Below, one piece after another: positions 23,291 through 35,201 of a stretch of DNA of 64,000 nt (position 1 is the stretch's first letter; every line of letters starts with the position of its first letter). A program made the position numbers and the translations under genes. Under the pieces are notes generated by a model, which was given only the letters and a program-made list of their open reading frames with translations, did no database searches and was not told the origin of the DNA. The DNA is taken from positions 115,715,124 through 115,779,123 of the forward strand of contig OX638371.1 of the NCBI GenBank assembly GCA_951812925.1, in the 5' to 3' direction. The stretch comes from Calliopum simillimum (Eukaryota; Arthropoda; Insecta; Diptera; Lauxaniidae).

Positions 23291-26015
23291 AAGTTTAAAC
23301 CTGAGCAGTCTTTTTAAAGTCAAATTTAAATGGTCGAATTACGGCTAAAAGGCAAACTCTAGTATTTATCAAAATGTATTCTTTAATTGCAATCGATTAC
23401 ATTTATTTTAAAAGTCTTCTACAATTTTTATTAGCAAAACTAAACCACATGAATATGCCTTAATAAATGATGCTCAGATGGTTGTGATTTAAAATTCATA
23501 TCAACACATTACCACATCATTTTTGTGGAATTTGTAGTATCCAAAATTATGTTACCCCTTAAAAGTAAAATGATACAAAGACGATAAAATATAATTTCGG
23601 CTTTATTTAATTTTAATGATGAAAAATGTTGAAACTTTATTACCAACGAACTCATAAATACTTATAATAAATATATATGTATATATGTAAAAAACCCAAG
23701 CTCGCACAGACATACTACATACATACATACATAAATAAGATATACCCCAACTTGAGCAGTTGCATGTTGTGCGCGTTATAAGATACAAAAAATAAAATAA
23801 ATAATAATAAAACATGTTAAATGGTATAGAAAGTGGAAAGATGAAAATTTCGAAAAAAAAACACATCCCAAGGAGTCGAAAAAATGCCACTTATTTATGC
23901 ATAAAAAAAAATTGTATCTTCTTTCGAAATAAATGAAAATTTATTTTAAATGTTTAAAATTAGCGATAGCAATGTGGAACTTCAAATTAATATGTCTTTG
24001 GCAAGACACTTTTTCACCACACGTACATGACAACAAAAAGAAGAAAAAAATACATCTAAAAGGTGCGAAAAATCACTTAAAGATACAAATGTAGCTAATT
24101 GTAAGCGATACGCACAATCCACAAGATATAAAAACTTTCCAGACACACGCTCGCTCACTCACAGCAGGTAGTGTACGTAGTGTATCTGCCGATGCTGATG
24201 ATGATGTTGACGACGGCAGCGCCGATTGTTGAGTTTGCCGTCGCCTTAAAATTGAGGCAGGCAATGGTTGCGACGAGCCGTCAGTCTCAGCATCAAGAGC
24301 ATCTTTGAGTTTATGCATAGATACAAGTAACACCAACAACAGCAATAACAACAACCATAAGATGTATCACTTTAGGTTAGAATGTGCGAAATTTGTTTTC
24401 AAACTTTGCGAATGAATGAATGAATGTTTGCTTTCTTCTTTCAATTTATTTTATTTTCTTTAATTTAAAGTTTTTTAACATAATAATAAAATATACCTAT
24501 AAAAAAAGTTAAATTTAAAAAATTACTTGGCCTGGCTGGAAATAAAACATTCATCACGTTTAAGCAATCAAAATGACTTTAACGCACTGTAATCAAACCA
24601 AGACTGAGCTGTTATGTAGACATGGACTAAATTAAATTAAAATGGATTAAAATATATGTAAATATGAAGAAGATCCCAAAATAAATTCAAGCGCATTATA
24701 TATATTTATTAGAACGATATAAAATAATTGTGATCGACACATATAAAGTTTTTTTGAGTTGCGCTCCCACTTGAACCACTTAATTCGAATCTGAAATTTA
24801 TTTCTCTGTAGTTCTTTAATTTTAAAGACATTGTTCATTCAAGGTGGAAAATTAAGATACGAAATGGAGTGGCCAATTCTACAGAACTTCTGGAAAAAAA
24901 AATTGCAGATTCTAATTAACCGGCTCAAAGTTCGTATAAAAAGTTAAAAATCTTAAATTTAAAAACTTTTTTCAAATTCAGGACCAATTTTCGGTTTTTA
25001 AAATGGTTTAGGATGGATCAAATATACTCTTAAATTGACTAAATTTTACGTATTTTGCATCAAAGAGAACATTTTGGTGCCGTGGGAGCGCTATTCCAAG
25101 AAAATTTTTGTATTTCATACAATTTTGAACCAGTCATATATATATCGTCCCTATGTAAATGAAAAGTACTAAGTCAGTTTTCCCGAGCTTTAAGTTATTT
25201 GGTATTTCTTATCAGTGGCTGAAGCATGATGAGGGTGAGGTTTTGGCTTTTTGGACTATACATTTCCTGACTCGCACGAAATCTAGCTACCTTCGGTAAT
25301 TCAAATATAAAACCGGTATTGTTGAATAGTCGAAAGACGTGGCAAGAAGTTGCAAATATTCCTGAAGAAATGTTAAGGGCTTTATTACACTTAAAATGCA
25401 ACCAGATGCCCATAGTCATAAGATCAATCTATGTATATTTATTGAGTTGGTTTGGTACTCTCCATAAACCATTTAGCAAAGTTTACCGTCTAGCCAATCA
25501 GTGAGAACCTGCGTTCTCAATCTTCATATGTACAAGCTACAGTGCAATTAAAGAGAAGTATTTAGCTTATGTTTCGTATTTTCATGCATCTGGAAATTCA
25601 TTTGAACTCTCTTTCCGCAAGAAGTTTTTTCTTTCTTCCGACGGAAGGTTTAAACTTTAAAGGCTAATGAATGTTTTCCTTGGCATAAAAATTTTTCAAC
25701 AAAAATTGTGGGGCACTCCAACCTCTAAAGATCCCAGAGCTATATTTTTTTTACCGAAAATGTGAATTTTTTTTTAGCCAAATAATCGTTAATATCATCC
25801 AGTAACCATGCATGTTATTTATCTTTTCGAACTTCGTGAAATATTACATTGCTTTATATTACATTAAAACTACAATTACGTTACGGCACTTTAGTCATTG
25901 TAAAAATCGCGTCATTTCGGCAGATATCGACGAAACGAAAACAAAAAAATTACTTTTAATAATGCAATAATCATAATATTTTATTTAATAAATGATTACG
26001 ACAAATAAAATACAA
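23291..26015. other. Noncoding DNA, mostly featureless
   Basis: AT-rich with short microsatellites (CATA near 23710-23725, AATG near 24411-24424). One less AT-rich stretch at 24150-24310 is described separately as a weak exon candidate. Other frames show no family signature. Confidence 0.4.
24163..24302 (-). other. Weak candidate internal exon (Ser/Gln-rich)
   Basis: On the minus strand an open frame with locally balanced base composition encodes a disordered Ser/Thr/Gln-rich stretch (ETDGSSQPLPASILRRRQTQ and onward). It ends in CTGCT followed by GTGAGT, a good fly 5' splice site. The upstream acceptor (CTCAAAG) lacks a strong pyrimidine tract. The 140-nt length would fit an internal exon, but no domain, partner exon or homologue is known to me. 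It could equally be conserved noncoding DNA. Confidence 0.15.
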
Positions 26016-26946
26016 ACTAGTAAGGGTGTAAATTTTGGCCTGGCCAAACATTAAATACCCTACACTGCAGTATTTTGAAAATTTTGCTTATATGGGAGGT
26101 GCCACTCCCTCTTGTCCGAGTACACCCACTTTTTGTTCAGAGCTTGCATTTATAGTTTTTAGTGTCAGAGTGAAATTTTGTTGGATTATCTCAAAAAACT
26201 CTTTCAGTATAGCATTTTGAATCTTTTGCTTATATGGGAGGTGCCACGCCCCCTTGTCTGATTTCACCCAATTTTTGCTGAGAGCTTTCATTTATAATTT
26301 TTAGTGTCTGAATCAAATTTGGTTCGAATATCTCAAAAAACGCTTTCAGTAAAGCGTTTTGAAGCTTTTGCTTATATGGGAGGTGCCACGCCCTCTTGTG
26401 CGAGTATACCCAGTTTTTGTTCAGAGCTTGCATTTATAGTTTTTAGTGTCAGAGTGAAATTTAGTTGGATTATCTCAAAAAACTTTTTCAGTATATCATT
26501 TTGAAACTTTTGCTTATATGGGAGGTGCCACGCCCCCTTGTACGATTTCAACCAATTTTTGCTGAGAGCTTTCATTTATAATTTTTAGTATCTGAGTCAA
26601 AGTTGGTTGGAATATCTCAAAAAACGCTTTCTGTATAGCGTTTTGAAGCTTTTGCTTATATGGGAGGTGCCACGCCCTCTTGGCCGAATTCGCTCAGTTT
26701 TTTGTCAGAGCTTGCGCTTACAATTCGTAGTACTTATATGTATTGTGGTTGCATTGTCGTGAAAAATACTCCTAAAATTGCATTTTGAATATGATTTTTG
26801 TATGGGCGGTAGGCGTGTCCGTTGACCGATTTTGCTCATTTTCAATCCCCCGAGCTAACTTTGACGACGGAGGCAGTGTACCAAATTTCATTGAATTATC
26901 TTGCTCAGTTTTCCCAAAAAGTGTATTTCAACACACAGCCAGCCAC

Positions 26947-26985
<39 letters not shown>

Positions 26986-27137
26986 CCCAGCCAGCCAGCC
27001 AGACAGACGGACATGGCTATATCGACTCAGGAGGTGACGCTGATCAAGAATATATATACTTTTCTATACCTGCCACGCCTCCTTCTCTGCGTTACAAACG
27101 GAAGGACAAAGTGAATATACCCTGGGTGTAGGGTATA
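26016..27137. mobile_element. mini-me/Helentron-like element, copy B (5 units, complete)
   Basis: Complete copy from CTAGTAAGGGTG to the AGGGTATA terminal stem-loop. Five minisatellite units of exactly 142 bp (GGGAGGTGCCA near 26094, 26236, 26378, 26520 and 26662) alternate between two subtypes, giving a 284-bp higher-order period. Next come a long (CAGC)n tract (26937-27001), CAGACAGACGGAC, the core GGCTATATCGACTC, TATATATA and the stem-loop TATACCCT-GGGTGT-AGGGTATA. The start region also holds TTTGGCCTGGCCAAA, a second palindrome. It is almost identical to copy G, being 20 bp (five CAGC units) longer. No protein is encoded; the many 60-110 aa frames are translated repeats. Confidence 0.88.
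26937..27001. repeat. (CAGC)n microsatellite in copy B
   Basis: Long run of CAGC units with a few CACC variants, followed by CAGACAGACGGAC. This is the (GTCY)n proto-microsatellite of mini-me elements, read on the other strand. It is the longest such tract among the copies in this window. Confidence 0.9.
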
Positions 27138-28386
27138 AAAACACAAAGTTTTCCTTTTCTTTATACAAATATCAAAAACGTTATATTATTATTGTTATTA
27201 TTTATTTTGTTTTTTTTTATGATTTTTTATCATTATTATTTTGTTTTTATTACCTACGTCAAATGTTTACTGCAGTTAGTTTGGAACACGAATTGTTCAG
27301 TAAAAACCGCGCACACACAGCAATAAAATGTTGATAATAAAAATATATTATTATTATTATTTTTATTACACCGATACAGACATATACTTATACAAATATA
27401 CCAATATATACACTTGGTCTTTTTCATGCAGTTCTTCTTTGCTTTTTTAATGGGCCCTGTGCCCTGTGTACCGATGTTGCTTGGCAATAAAATTTTATAC
27501 ATTTTATTATTAAAAATAATTATTATCTTTGAAAAATTACGGTTAAGCAATACAATGAATGCAATACTTTTTAATATCATCGAAGGCAAAACAACAGAAG
27601 AAATGGATGAAAAAAAAAAAAATGTACAGCAAACCAGGAAAAAGGGAAACATACAATAAAAGTCATAAAATAAAATTGTTTGATTAATGTTCTCAACGTG
27701 TAAAGGGAAGTTTATTTGTATGTACATTAGACTGATTCAAACCAAAAAAAAAAAATTTTAAAATTCCACTTTGAGCTGAGATTTTTTTTTCAATCATTTT
27801 TTAAAGGTCATTTATTAAAGGTTTGAAGTGGTGATGAGTCGTTCTATAAATATAATCTCTTAGCTAAAGCTATATCGAAACAAATAAAAATTGTAGCCTA
27901 AAATTAATCTATTTTTTTTTTTAGCTGAAATACCCACAAAAACGTATTTTCGAAATTTCACCCTAAAACTCCAAATTTTTATTTTGAATAAAACTTGTTC
28001 CAAGCTCATCAAGAAACAATTTTCTGGAACATCTTTAATCATTGTATCCTGGTCTCGTGGGGCTTTCTGACCGCCTTTTCAAAAATTGGGTTGTGTTAGG
28101 TTAAAAGATTCTACGAAATTTTCTACGAAAAATTTCAGTAAGGGTAACCAAAGACGAGAAATGCCTAAACTTAAGAATAATGCTTGGAAATTGTAATAAA
28201 ATGCAAATGTGACGCATTGTGACAAAATGGACCTTATCTTGCCAGAAGTCAAATATGAGTTATTGATATCATTGGATAAAGGAAAAAATTCTAAAGAGAA
28301 CGCTGGTGTAATGAATTTTATAGTTTAGAAATGATAGTTTCGAGATAACTGAGGTAAAGTTTGGCAAAAGTAGAGTTTGGTAGAAG
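27138..28386. other. Noncoding DNA, nothing identified
   Basis: ATT/TTA-rich stretches (27181-27250, 27345-27370). The 27254-27727 minus-strand frame (157 residues) is hydrophobic low-complexity and overlaps a frame on the other strand, so I do not treat it as a gene. Confidence 0.4.
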
Positions 28387-28388
28387 TA

Positions 28389-29163
28389 CACAGAGAAAAA
28401 TGAGTGTCATAATATTTACTCTACTCCAGTAGGAATAAAACTTAAGTTATTAACACTTAATTTCAAACATAAATAAACACATGTATAAACTATATTTACA
28501 AACAACATAGAGTAAAATAATAAAGTAATATTTACTTATAATTATCTACATGCTTTCACAACAATTAACAATTTTTACTATATAATTCTAGTAAAATATT
28601 TATGTTTGGACAAACAATTGCTTAATCTACATATTTTATGCCTCTTCATCATATAGATCAGAAGTGCAGAGTTTTGTAATTGTAAGTTAAAATAATTTTT
28701 TTCATACTATCAACGGACGGACCCCAGTTCAAATCCTAGTGCTGTCTGGTTTAATTTTTTTGTTTTTTGTTTTTTCGCTTGAACTTTACAGTAAGATATG
28801 TAAATATCACTCAAATGTTTTCAAAAAAATTGCTATACTTTAAGCTTACTCGAAAATTCTGAATTTACTATAATAGTAAGGTATAATGTAATTTATTGGG
28901 GAGTTGTCACTATGCTTGACTTGAAATCCTAGTAAAATTTACTAGAAATAAAGTAGTACGAACGGTGATAATCAAAAATATCCAAACAAAATAAAACATT
29001 CAATGAACAATATCCAAAAAAACATCCAAAAAAAATATCCAAAAATAAAAACACCCATTAAGAAAAATGCCCATTAAAAAATGTCCAAAAATGTTCGGAT
29101 TTTTTTTTTCGGATATTTTTTAGTGGAATAAGTACGAACCATTTTTTTTTTTTTTTCTCCGTG
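28389..29163. mobile_element. 775-bp element with CACRGAG ends in a TA site, tRNA-like core
   Basis: Left end CACAGAGAAAAA and right end TTTTTCTCCGTG (inverse CACGGAGAAAAA) are flanked by TA on both sides (28387-28388 and 29164-29165). The middle holds AGTTCAAATCC (28726-28736), a good tRNA B box, preceded by CATACTATCAACGGACGGAC. The same layout occurs in the 35202-35820 element. Near the right end (28978-29098) is a short array of ATATCCAAAAA-like units. No protein is encoded. Confidence 0.6.
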
Positions 29164-29165
29164 TA

Positions 29166-31195
29166 GATACTATACATAGGCCAAAACTCAAAATTAGCTG
29201 CCTCGAAATTCACAGCAGCCAAATGGTCCTAAAGAGTTTCTAGCTAAGGAATCAGCATGGAATCCGAAAATCAACAAAACCTGGACAAAAAAGATTGATC
29301 CACTCTACTGTTCATACATACGTTCATATGCTTGTGAGTTGTATTTTGTACATTTGGGATATATGAACTTGTTTTCAATTTTCAAGAATGGTATAATATT
29401 ATGGTCTAAATGCAAAAAATTTGTAGTGAAAATAATAGTTGGAATGTTTTCAGGAAATTCCGTATATGAATCCTATTTTGGTAAAACATACTAAACGTTT
29501 TTACTTTAAAGATAGTTTTAAAAATCATCCCAATTGTCTCCGTTATAAGCCAAGAACTAAGTTTGATATATTCTTAAGCTTTTATCAAAAGCACGGATTC
29601 AAAGGACAAGATTTTATGAAAATAATTTCTAGAGGTAACGCTAAGGTAAAACTTTCGAGAAACATTTATTCTAACTTATGAATAGCGTTAAAAGTTATTT
29701 CCGGGCGATGACAACTTAGAGCAAGGATGATTTCTGAAACGAACTAGAGAATATTTGGACCACTTCGGTTTTGATATGTTTTTAAAATTTATTGTTATTA
29801 TTGGTCACTGGTTATATAATAAATTATGTGGGAATTTTCAATGAAAAAAAAAAAAAAAATACATATATATATATTGCTTACATGAAATAGGGGCCCGCAT
29901 AATATGACAATAATTTTAAGCATTTTATATTTTTAATTATTCATTAAAAATTTGTTATTTATTATAAAGATCTGTGTGCGGAAATTGTAACTCTTCATCA
30001 AGTGCACACTTTGTATGTATGTAAACAAATTCTTCCATATTTACAATATTTGCATATTTTATTAAATTAAACAAATTTAATTGCAAACCATTAGCATTTT
30101 GAAAAATGTGAAAATTTTTAAGTACACAAATTTCCTTCCTGCAGCTCTCAACTCTTTTTGTATTTACACAATTTATTTGAAAGTTTTTCTTCAAGTTTTC
30201 ATAAGAATTTTTAAGGCGAGAAGTTTATATATTTCACAAACATACATACGCACATATGTACATATATAGTATAGTAAACATCTTAGTGTTTATATTTGCA
30301 CTTTGCTTTTTGTGTGTTGTAGTTTTTCCATCTGTAGTTAGTTATTTTTTATTACCATGGCAAGAAGAGTTAAGCAAATAAATACGAGTACCGCCACATC
30401 TTACGAGTTAATTCATAGCCAAGAAGAATTAGAGGTATTGAAAATGTATCGAGTAATACTTAAATGTTTAATTTTACAAAAAAAAAAGAAGAAACGAAAA
30501 TATGAGTCGTTCTGAAGCTAAACTGAGATTGAGAAAATTTTGTTTTTAGTTTTGCTTATTTTTAAAATTATTCTGAAATTATATTATAAAATATTCAGAA
30601 AAAGGGCGAAAATGGGCTTTTTGGCCCAGAAAACATGAAGAACCAAGCAGATCCTTTAATAACTCAGAAGAATATTATTTATTTTACTGAAATTTGCAAA
30701 AATTTGAAAATAGGAAATCATAGCAATCTTTTATTTTTCACTCAAAGCGGTCGACAAGTATTTCAAAAGCTGCTCACCGCTTCAAGAACTCAATTTGAAT
30801 CAATTTTTATGCAATCTCAATTTTTAATTCATATAAATATGTTATCTTTTGAGCAAAAACTACTAAATAAACCTATTTTTAAAATTTTTTGTTTACCATT
30901 TCTTAAAAAGAGGTCGAAAAACGATATATTTCAAAAAAACACAACAAATCTCAAGAAAAATAAAAATTTTCGATGTAATTGTTGGTGCTGAATCCGAATA
31001 CAGTCTCGGAATTGCTCAAACACATATGGTTTTTGAGATATTCTGATCTTAAAGTTCAAGAACACAATTTCTGAGGTTATATAGAGAACGCTGCATTAAG
31101 TACTATTATTCGTTTTCAAAATACGCTTCTTAGATTTTTTCTTAAAAAGTTATGACCATCTGAAAATGACATCATGAAGTGAAAAATTCTATTGG
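29166..31195. other. Noncoding DNA with short unassigned frames
   Basis: The frames 29439-29681 (+) and 30635-30991 (+) are Lys/Phe/Asn-rich with no recognised domain. The 30980-31065 stretch faintly resembles the arm of the palindrome at 42787-43330 (GCTGAATCCGAATACAG, GTTTTTGAGATAT). No RNA gene was seen. Confidence 0.4.
30357..30506 (+). CDS. Tiny candidate ORF with a strong start context, unassigned
   Basis: An ATG in the context ATTACCATGGC opens a 49-codon frame (MARRVKQINTSTATSYELIH ...) ending at TGA 30504-30506. The first 26 codons are less AT-biased than their surroundings, and a weak donor (GAG/GTATTG) follows codon 26. A possible acceptor (GGCCCAG) lies near 30630, before the 30635 frame. 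No domain is recognised. It may be chance, and I give it only because the start context is unusually good for this window. Confidence 0.15.
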
Positions 31196-32300
31196 AATCC
31201 ACACATTATTTATACTCAATCGATATCTTTATTATGCAATTTTTGTCTCTAGATGTTTTGATCCTAATTATTTTTTACCTCATGAAATTTTTATTTCATG
31301 CAACTTTCATCTCAAGATATTTTCCTGAGCAATTTTTATCCCATGCAAGATTATTTCCATTTTTTTTTTTCCTATTTTCAGTTTATAGTCGTGCAATATT
31401 TAGTTCATGCAATTTTAATCTTAATTGTTTTTATTTATGCGATTTTTACTTCACGTAGTTTTTGTCACTAACAGTTTTTATCTCAAGATTTGTTCTTTCG
31501 TAGTTTTGATCTCATGCAAGATTGTTCCCATTAAATATTTTTTCCCTCTTTTTTTTATAGTTTTTTTATGCATACAATATATACCTCATGCTACTTTTTT
31601 CATGCAATTCTGATCTTAATTATTTTTATCTCATGCTATTTTGATTTCATGCAATTTTCATCACCAAAAGTTTTTATCTCAAGATATATTCTTTAGTTAT
31701 TTTTATCAAATGCAAGATTATTCACATCAAATATTATTTTTTGCTACTTTACGTTTATAGTCATGCAATATTAGCCTAATGTTTTTTTTTTCGTGAAACT
31801 TTAATCTTAGTTATTTGTATCTCATTCGATTTTTATTTCATGTAATTTTTATGACAAAAAATTTTTATCTCATGATATTTTCTTTGATAATGCAAAACCG
31901 TAATGCAAAATTATTCCCACAATTCATACCATATAACATTCATATAATTTTTATCACTGACAGTTTTTATCTCATAAAACTTTATTTTGTACATAATTTT
32001 TATCCATTGCAAGATTCTTTATTTATTCCTTCCGACGTTTAGCTTATGCAATTTATGCTTTATTTATCGGTTAAGTGCTCGAAGTAATAGTTACATGAAA
32101 AGATGAAAAAGAGCATCTGTCATAAGCAAATCGTAACTTAAGCAGTTCTTTCTTTCTCATAGAAATTTTATCTCTAGCGATTTTCTTCTAATGCAATTCT
32201 AGTTCGATTAACTTAAATCCTACGCCAGTTCTAACTCATTATTTGGAAATATTTTTATATCATGCAATATTTTTTTCTCATGCGACAGAATTTCTAACTT
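31196..32300. repeat. Decayed satellite: about 190-bp units built from a TTTTATCTCATGCAAT-like motif
   Basis: The phrase TTTTATCTCATGCAA and variants recurs every few tens of bases. A higher-order period is seen from anchors ATGCAAGATTATTTCC (31338), ATGCAAGATTGTTCCC (31516), ATGCAAGATTATTCAC (31711) and ATGCAAAATTATTCCC (31901), spaced 178, 195 and 190 bp. Identity between units is modest, so the array is old. The Phe-rich frames across it are translations of the repeat. Confidence 0.65.
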
Positions 32301-33757
32301 TTTTGTTACAAATCAACAAAAGTAAAGCCAAAGTGTGCTGAAAATCTAAAGTTCTTTCGATATTTACGATATATCATGTCATTTTCAGCGAAGACATCGA
32401 TTGTTTTAGTTGCTGGCTGTTGTCGCATTGCCATCGTCATCTTCAGCGTGTCATCATGACAGTCTTACCGACATTGTAGATTATTTTACTGTGTATTCTT
32501 ATTTATTTAATTTTGTATTTATTTGTTTTAACGCTTTTTAGTTATTTATACGTTTTTATTTAGTTAACAGGAATCTTCTTTGTTTGCCGCTTGCGATGGT
32601 ACATACAAATATATATATGACGGTACGTACAAGATATCTGTTTTGCTGACTGACTAAATGTATTGGGATTGGGTTGGGTCGTTTGGAGACGTTCGAATGA
32701 ATGGATGCAAAGAAACAGGTTACCTTAAGTCAATGACTTTATTATTATTATTATTATTGTATTTAAAATATAAACAAGCCATACATACTTATATACGTAT
32801 GTATGTTTGTATGAAGCTTGACAGCAAAAAAAGAAATAAAGTGTTGTTTCTCAAGAAAGTTCTGCAGCAATTAACGTGTGGAGTAAAATGCGTTAATTAA
32901 CGTGGCAATAACGAACATATGCGTTGGTTATGAAATTATAAATATTAACAATACAGTGGCGTTTAATATAAAAAAAGATATTTATAATCAATCTTGTATG
33001 TACTATGCAAAGTTCTTCTTCGAAAAGTCGTGAAAGAACTGTTTAACATAAATATAATTTTTCCTAAAATTATCCATCAATAATAATTTCTTATAGATAA
33101 CTAACTTATATGCTTAATATATATCATTAAGTAAATAAATTGTTTTTATCTGTAAATGTAAACAAAATGCTATATAAATAGTAATTAAAGCAGATTGAAA
33201 ATTTGCATTACAAATTAACCTTTAATGACTGCATTCCTTTTATATTGCAATTTTTATTATTACTATCATCCATACTACTCTTGTTTCTTGTCTCTTGTTT
33301 TTGATCCTTTGTATTTTTTATGCACTCTGCTTTTATTGCGTTAATTTTAATTACCCGAAGATAAAATTAAAAATGAACAATATGTACTTTAGCAACATTG
33401 TTGTCCGACACATTTTACGATTTTTACAAAGTATTGAGATTATCTTTGTTGTTATTGTATTTGCTAACAGCTGTGGAGTTTGAAATTTAGTGTATCTACA
33501 TTAGCTGAGCTTACAGTAACTAGATGAAATAATGCGGGCATACTAAATATGTTTTCAAGGAGATAGTGATTGCAGTGTTTGGCAGTATAACATTGCGAAA
33601 AAATATATTTTAAATAAAAAAGAGAATTCCAATAATCTTACTCACCATGTAAAATGTTTGATCATAAGTACCTATTCATCGTAAGTTATAATGTAATTTT
33701 CATACAATATTTTGCAAAAGTTCTAGCGCATACCTGTTTTCTTCATATCGATAACTG
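32301..33757. other. Noncoding DNA, nothing identified
   Basis: AT-rich with an ATT run near 32741-32760 and TATG/GTAT microsatellites near 32790-32810. The frames are short and without family features. Confidence 0.4.
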
Positions 33758-34467
33758 CACAGCAAATAGTTTGGGTGTAAAATTTAAACCAGATTGGAAT
33801 GAACACAGATCAACACCAAACTCGGTAAAAAATATATGTTTAAATTTGGAATACAGACCGTTTATGCTTGTTCGTATTAAATCTTTACACATAAAGTATT
33901 AACACAATTCAAACTATTTTGGTTTAAATTTTATAGTATCACTATATAAAAATCTTTCATACTTTTTTTGTATAAAATTTATATAGAAAAGTTCATATGA
34001 AAGTATTTTGAACCAATTTCATATAATTTGGTTTTATATTCAGGCATGTGACGAAATCCGATTGATTTTAAATACTTTTCATTTAAGAGGCTTTTTGATG
34101 GAAACGGTGAGTCGAACGATAAAAAGTGTCAGCATCTCTTTTGTGGAGAATTACAGGTTCTACAAACAAAATTGATTTGCATTAACGAAAAAATAACCGT
34201 TTTTTATATATCTCTCTAATTTATTATTAACAATTTTCACTCCGAACTGCAGCGCAAAATGATTTTTCCACAAATGCTGTTTTGTCAAAAGTTTTTATAC
34301 AATTTTGGTATAAAATTTATAGTTCATAACAATTTCGGTTAAGAAGTTAAACGTTTTTAATTTAGAATAACTTTATAGAAAAAAATTGTTTAAATTATAT
34401 AAAAAAATTAGAATACATAAATTTATAAACCAAATAGTATGAATAAGTTTATAAACTTTTTGCTGTG
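33758..34467. mobile_element. CACAGC-ended element, copy 1 (with an embedded MITE half)
   Basis: The left end CACAGCAAATAGTTTGGG and the right end AAACTTTTTGCTGTG are inverse. The right segment (34225-34467) is paralogous to 52540-52728 plus 54464-54504: both share AACTGC..CGCAAAATGATTTT, CAATTTTGGTATAAAA and CAAATAGTAT. Between them, 34040-34165 matches half of the MITE at 48842-49199 (TTTTTGATG.AAACGGTGAG, CAGCATCTCTTTTG). No coding frame. Confidence 0.55.
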
Positions 34468-34779
34468 TATCAGTTTCGGTATTAAATTAAATTAAAAGAG
34501 ATTGCCGAATATAGACACCAATCAAAAGTTTAATTTGTGGATTTCCAAAAGCTTTGACACTTGTTGACCATTTTTCGAACTAAATTTAATCAAATCATAC
34601 GAAAAATATAGCAGATACACTTTGAACTTTTGGCCAGAAATTTGTTAAGTGAGCCACCTAAGAATTTCAACGTAAAAAAGCTTTAATTTTTTTTTTTTTT
34701 TTATAGCAACTGGTAAAAATTTTAGAAATTTTTTTTTTAAATATAAAATAAATAAATTAATTAAATAAAAAAAAAAAAA

Positions 34780-35177
34780 AAATATTTAGCATGGACAAGG
34801 GAATAAAATGGTATTTTTTTCAGTAGTAGAGATAACAAGGCATCTTATGAAAAAAGTGTATAAGACTTAAAATGCTTAGAATTGTCTAAGGAACAAGTGT
34901 GAGTTTTTCCTGAATTTTTGAACTATTTTTTTATAACCAATTTTGACACATTATAAAATGTCTAAAAAAATTCTGAAAAAATTCAGACGTATTTTTCGAC
35001 GATTCTAGACATTTTATGTCTTATCAATTTTTTTCGTTCCTAGATATTCTTATACTTATCAATATGTCGGAAATCGGAGAAATAGCTTAAATTCCTATTT
35101 ATTTATTTTCAGTAGGTAATAAAATTTTGGTTTAAAAAAAAAATACCATTTTATTCCTTGGTCTATGCTAAATATAT
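34780..35177. repeat. Hairpin repeat family H1, copy 2, with long TIRs
   Basis: Outer inverted repeats carry TAGCATGGACAAGG and GAATAAAATGGTATTTTTTT at the left and their inverse at the right. The inner arms contain AAAATGCTTAGAATTGTC and CGACGATTCTAGACATTTTA, homologous to the hairpins at 1844-2049 and 63247-63478. The whole 0.4 kb is one large imperfect hairpin. The target duplication is obscured by flanking A/T runs. Confidence 0.65.
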
Positions 35178-35201
35178 TAGATTTTTCAAAAATCACTACT
35201 A

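Noticed and set aside
26937..27001. Regular CAGC repeats suggesting a CRISPR-like or coding Ser/Gln/Pro repeat
   Set aside because: It is a tetranucleotide microsatellite without spacers, inside a mini-me/Helentron-like element. The many 60-110 aa frames across these elements repeat between copies only because the DNA does.
27254..27727. 157-residue minus-strand open frame, the longest in the window
   Set aside because: It is a Phe/Ile/Asn/Cys low-complexity translation of AT-rich and ATT-repeat DNA, with no domain and an overlapping frame on the other strand.
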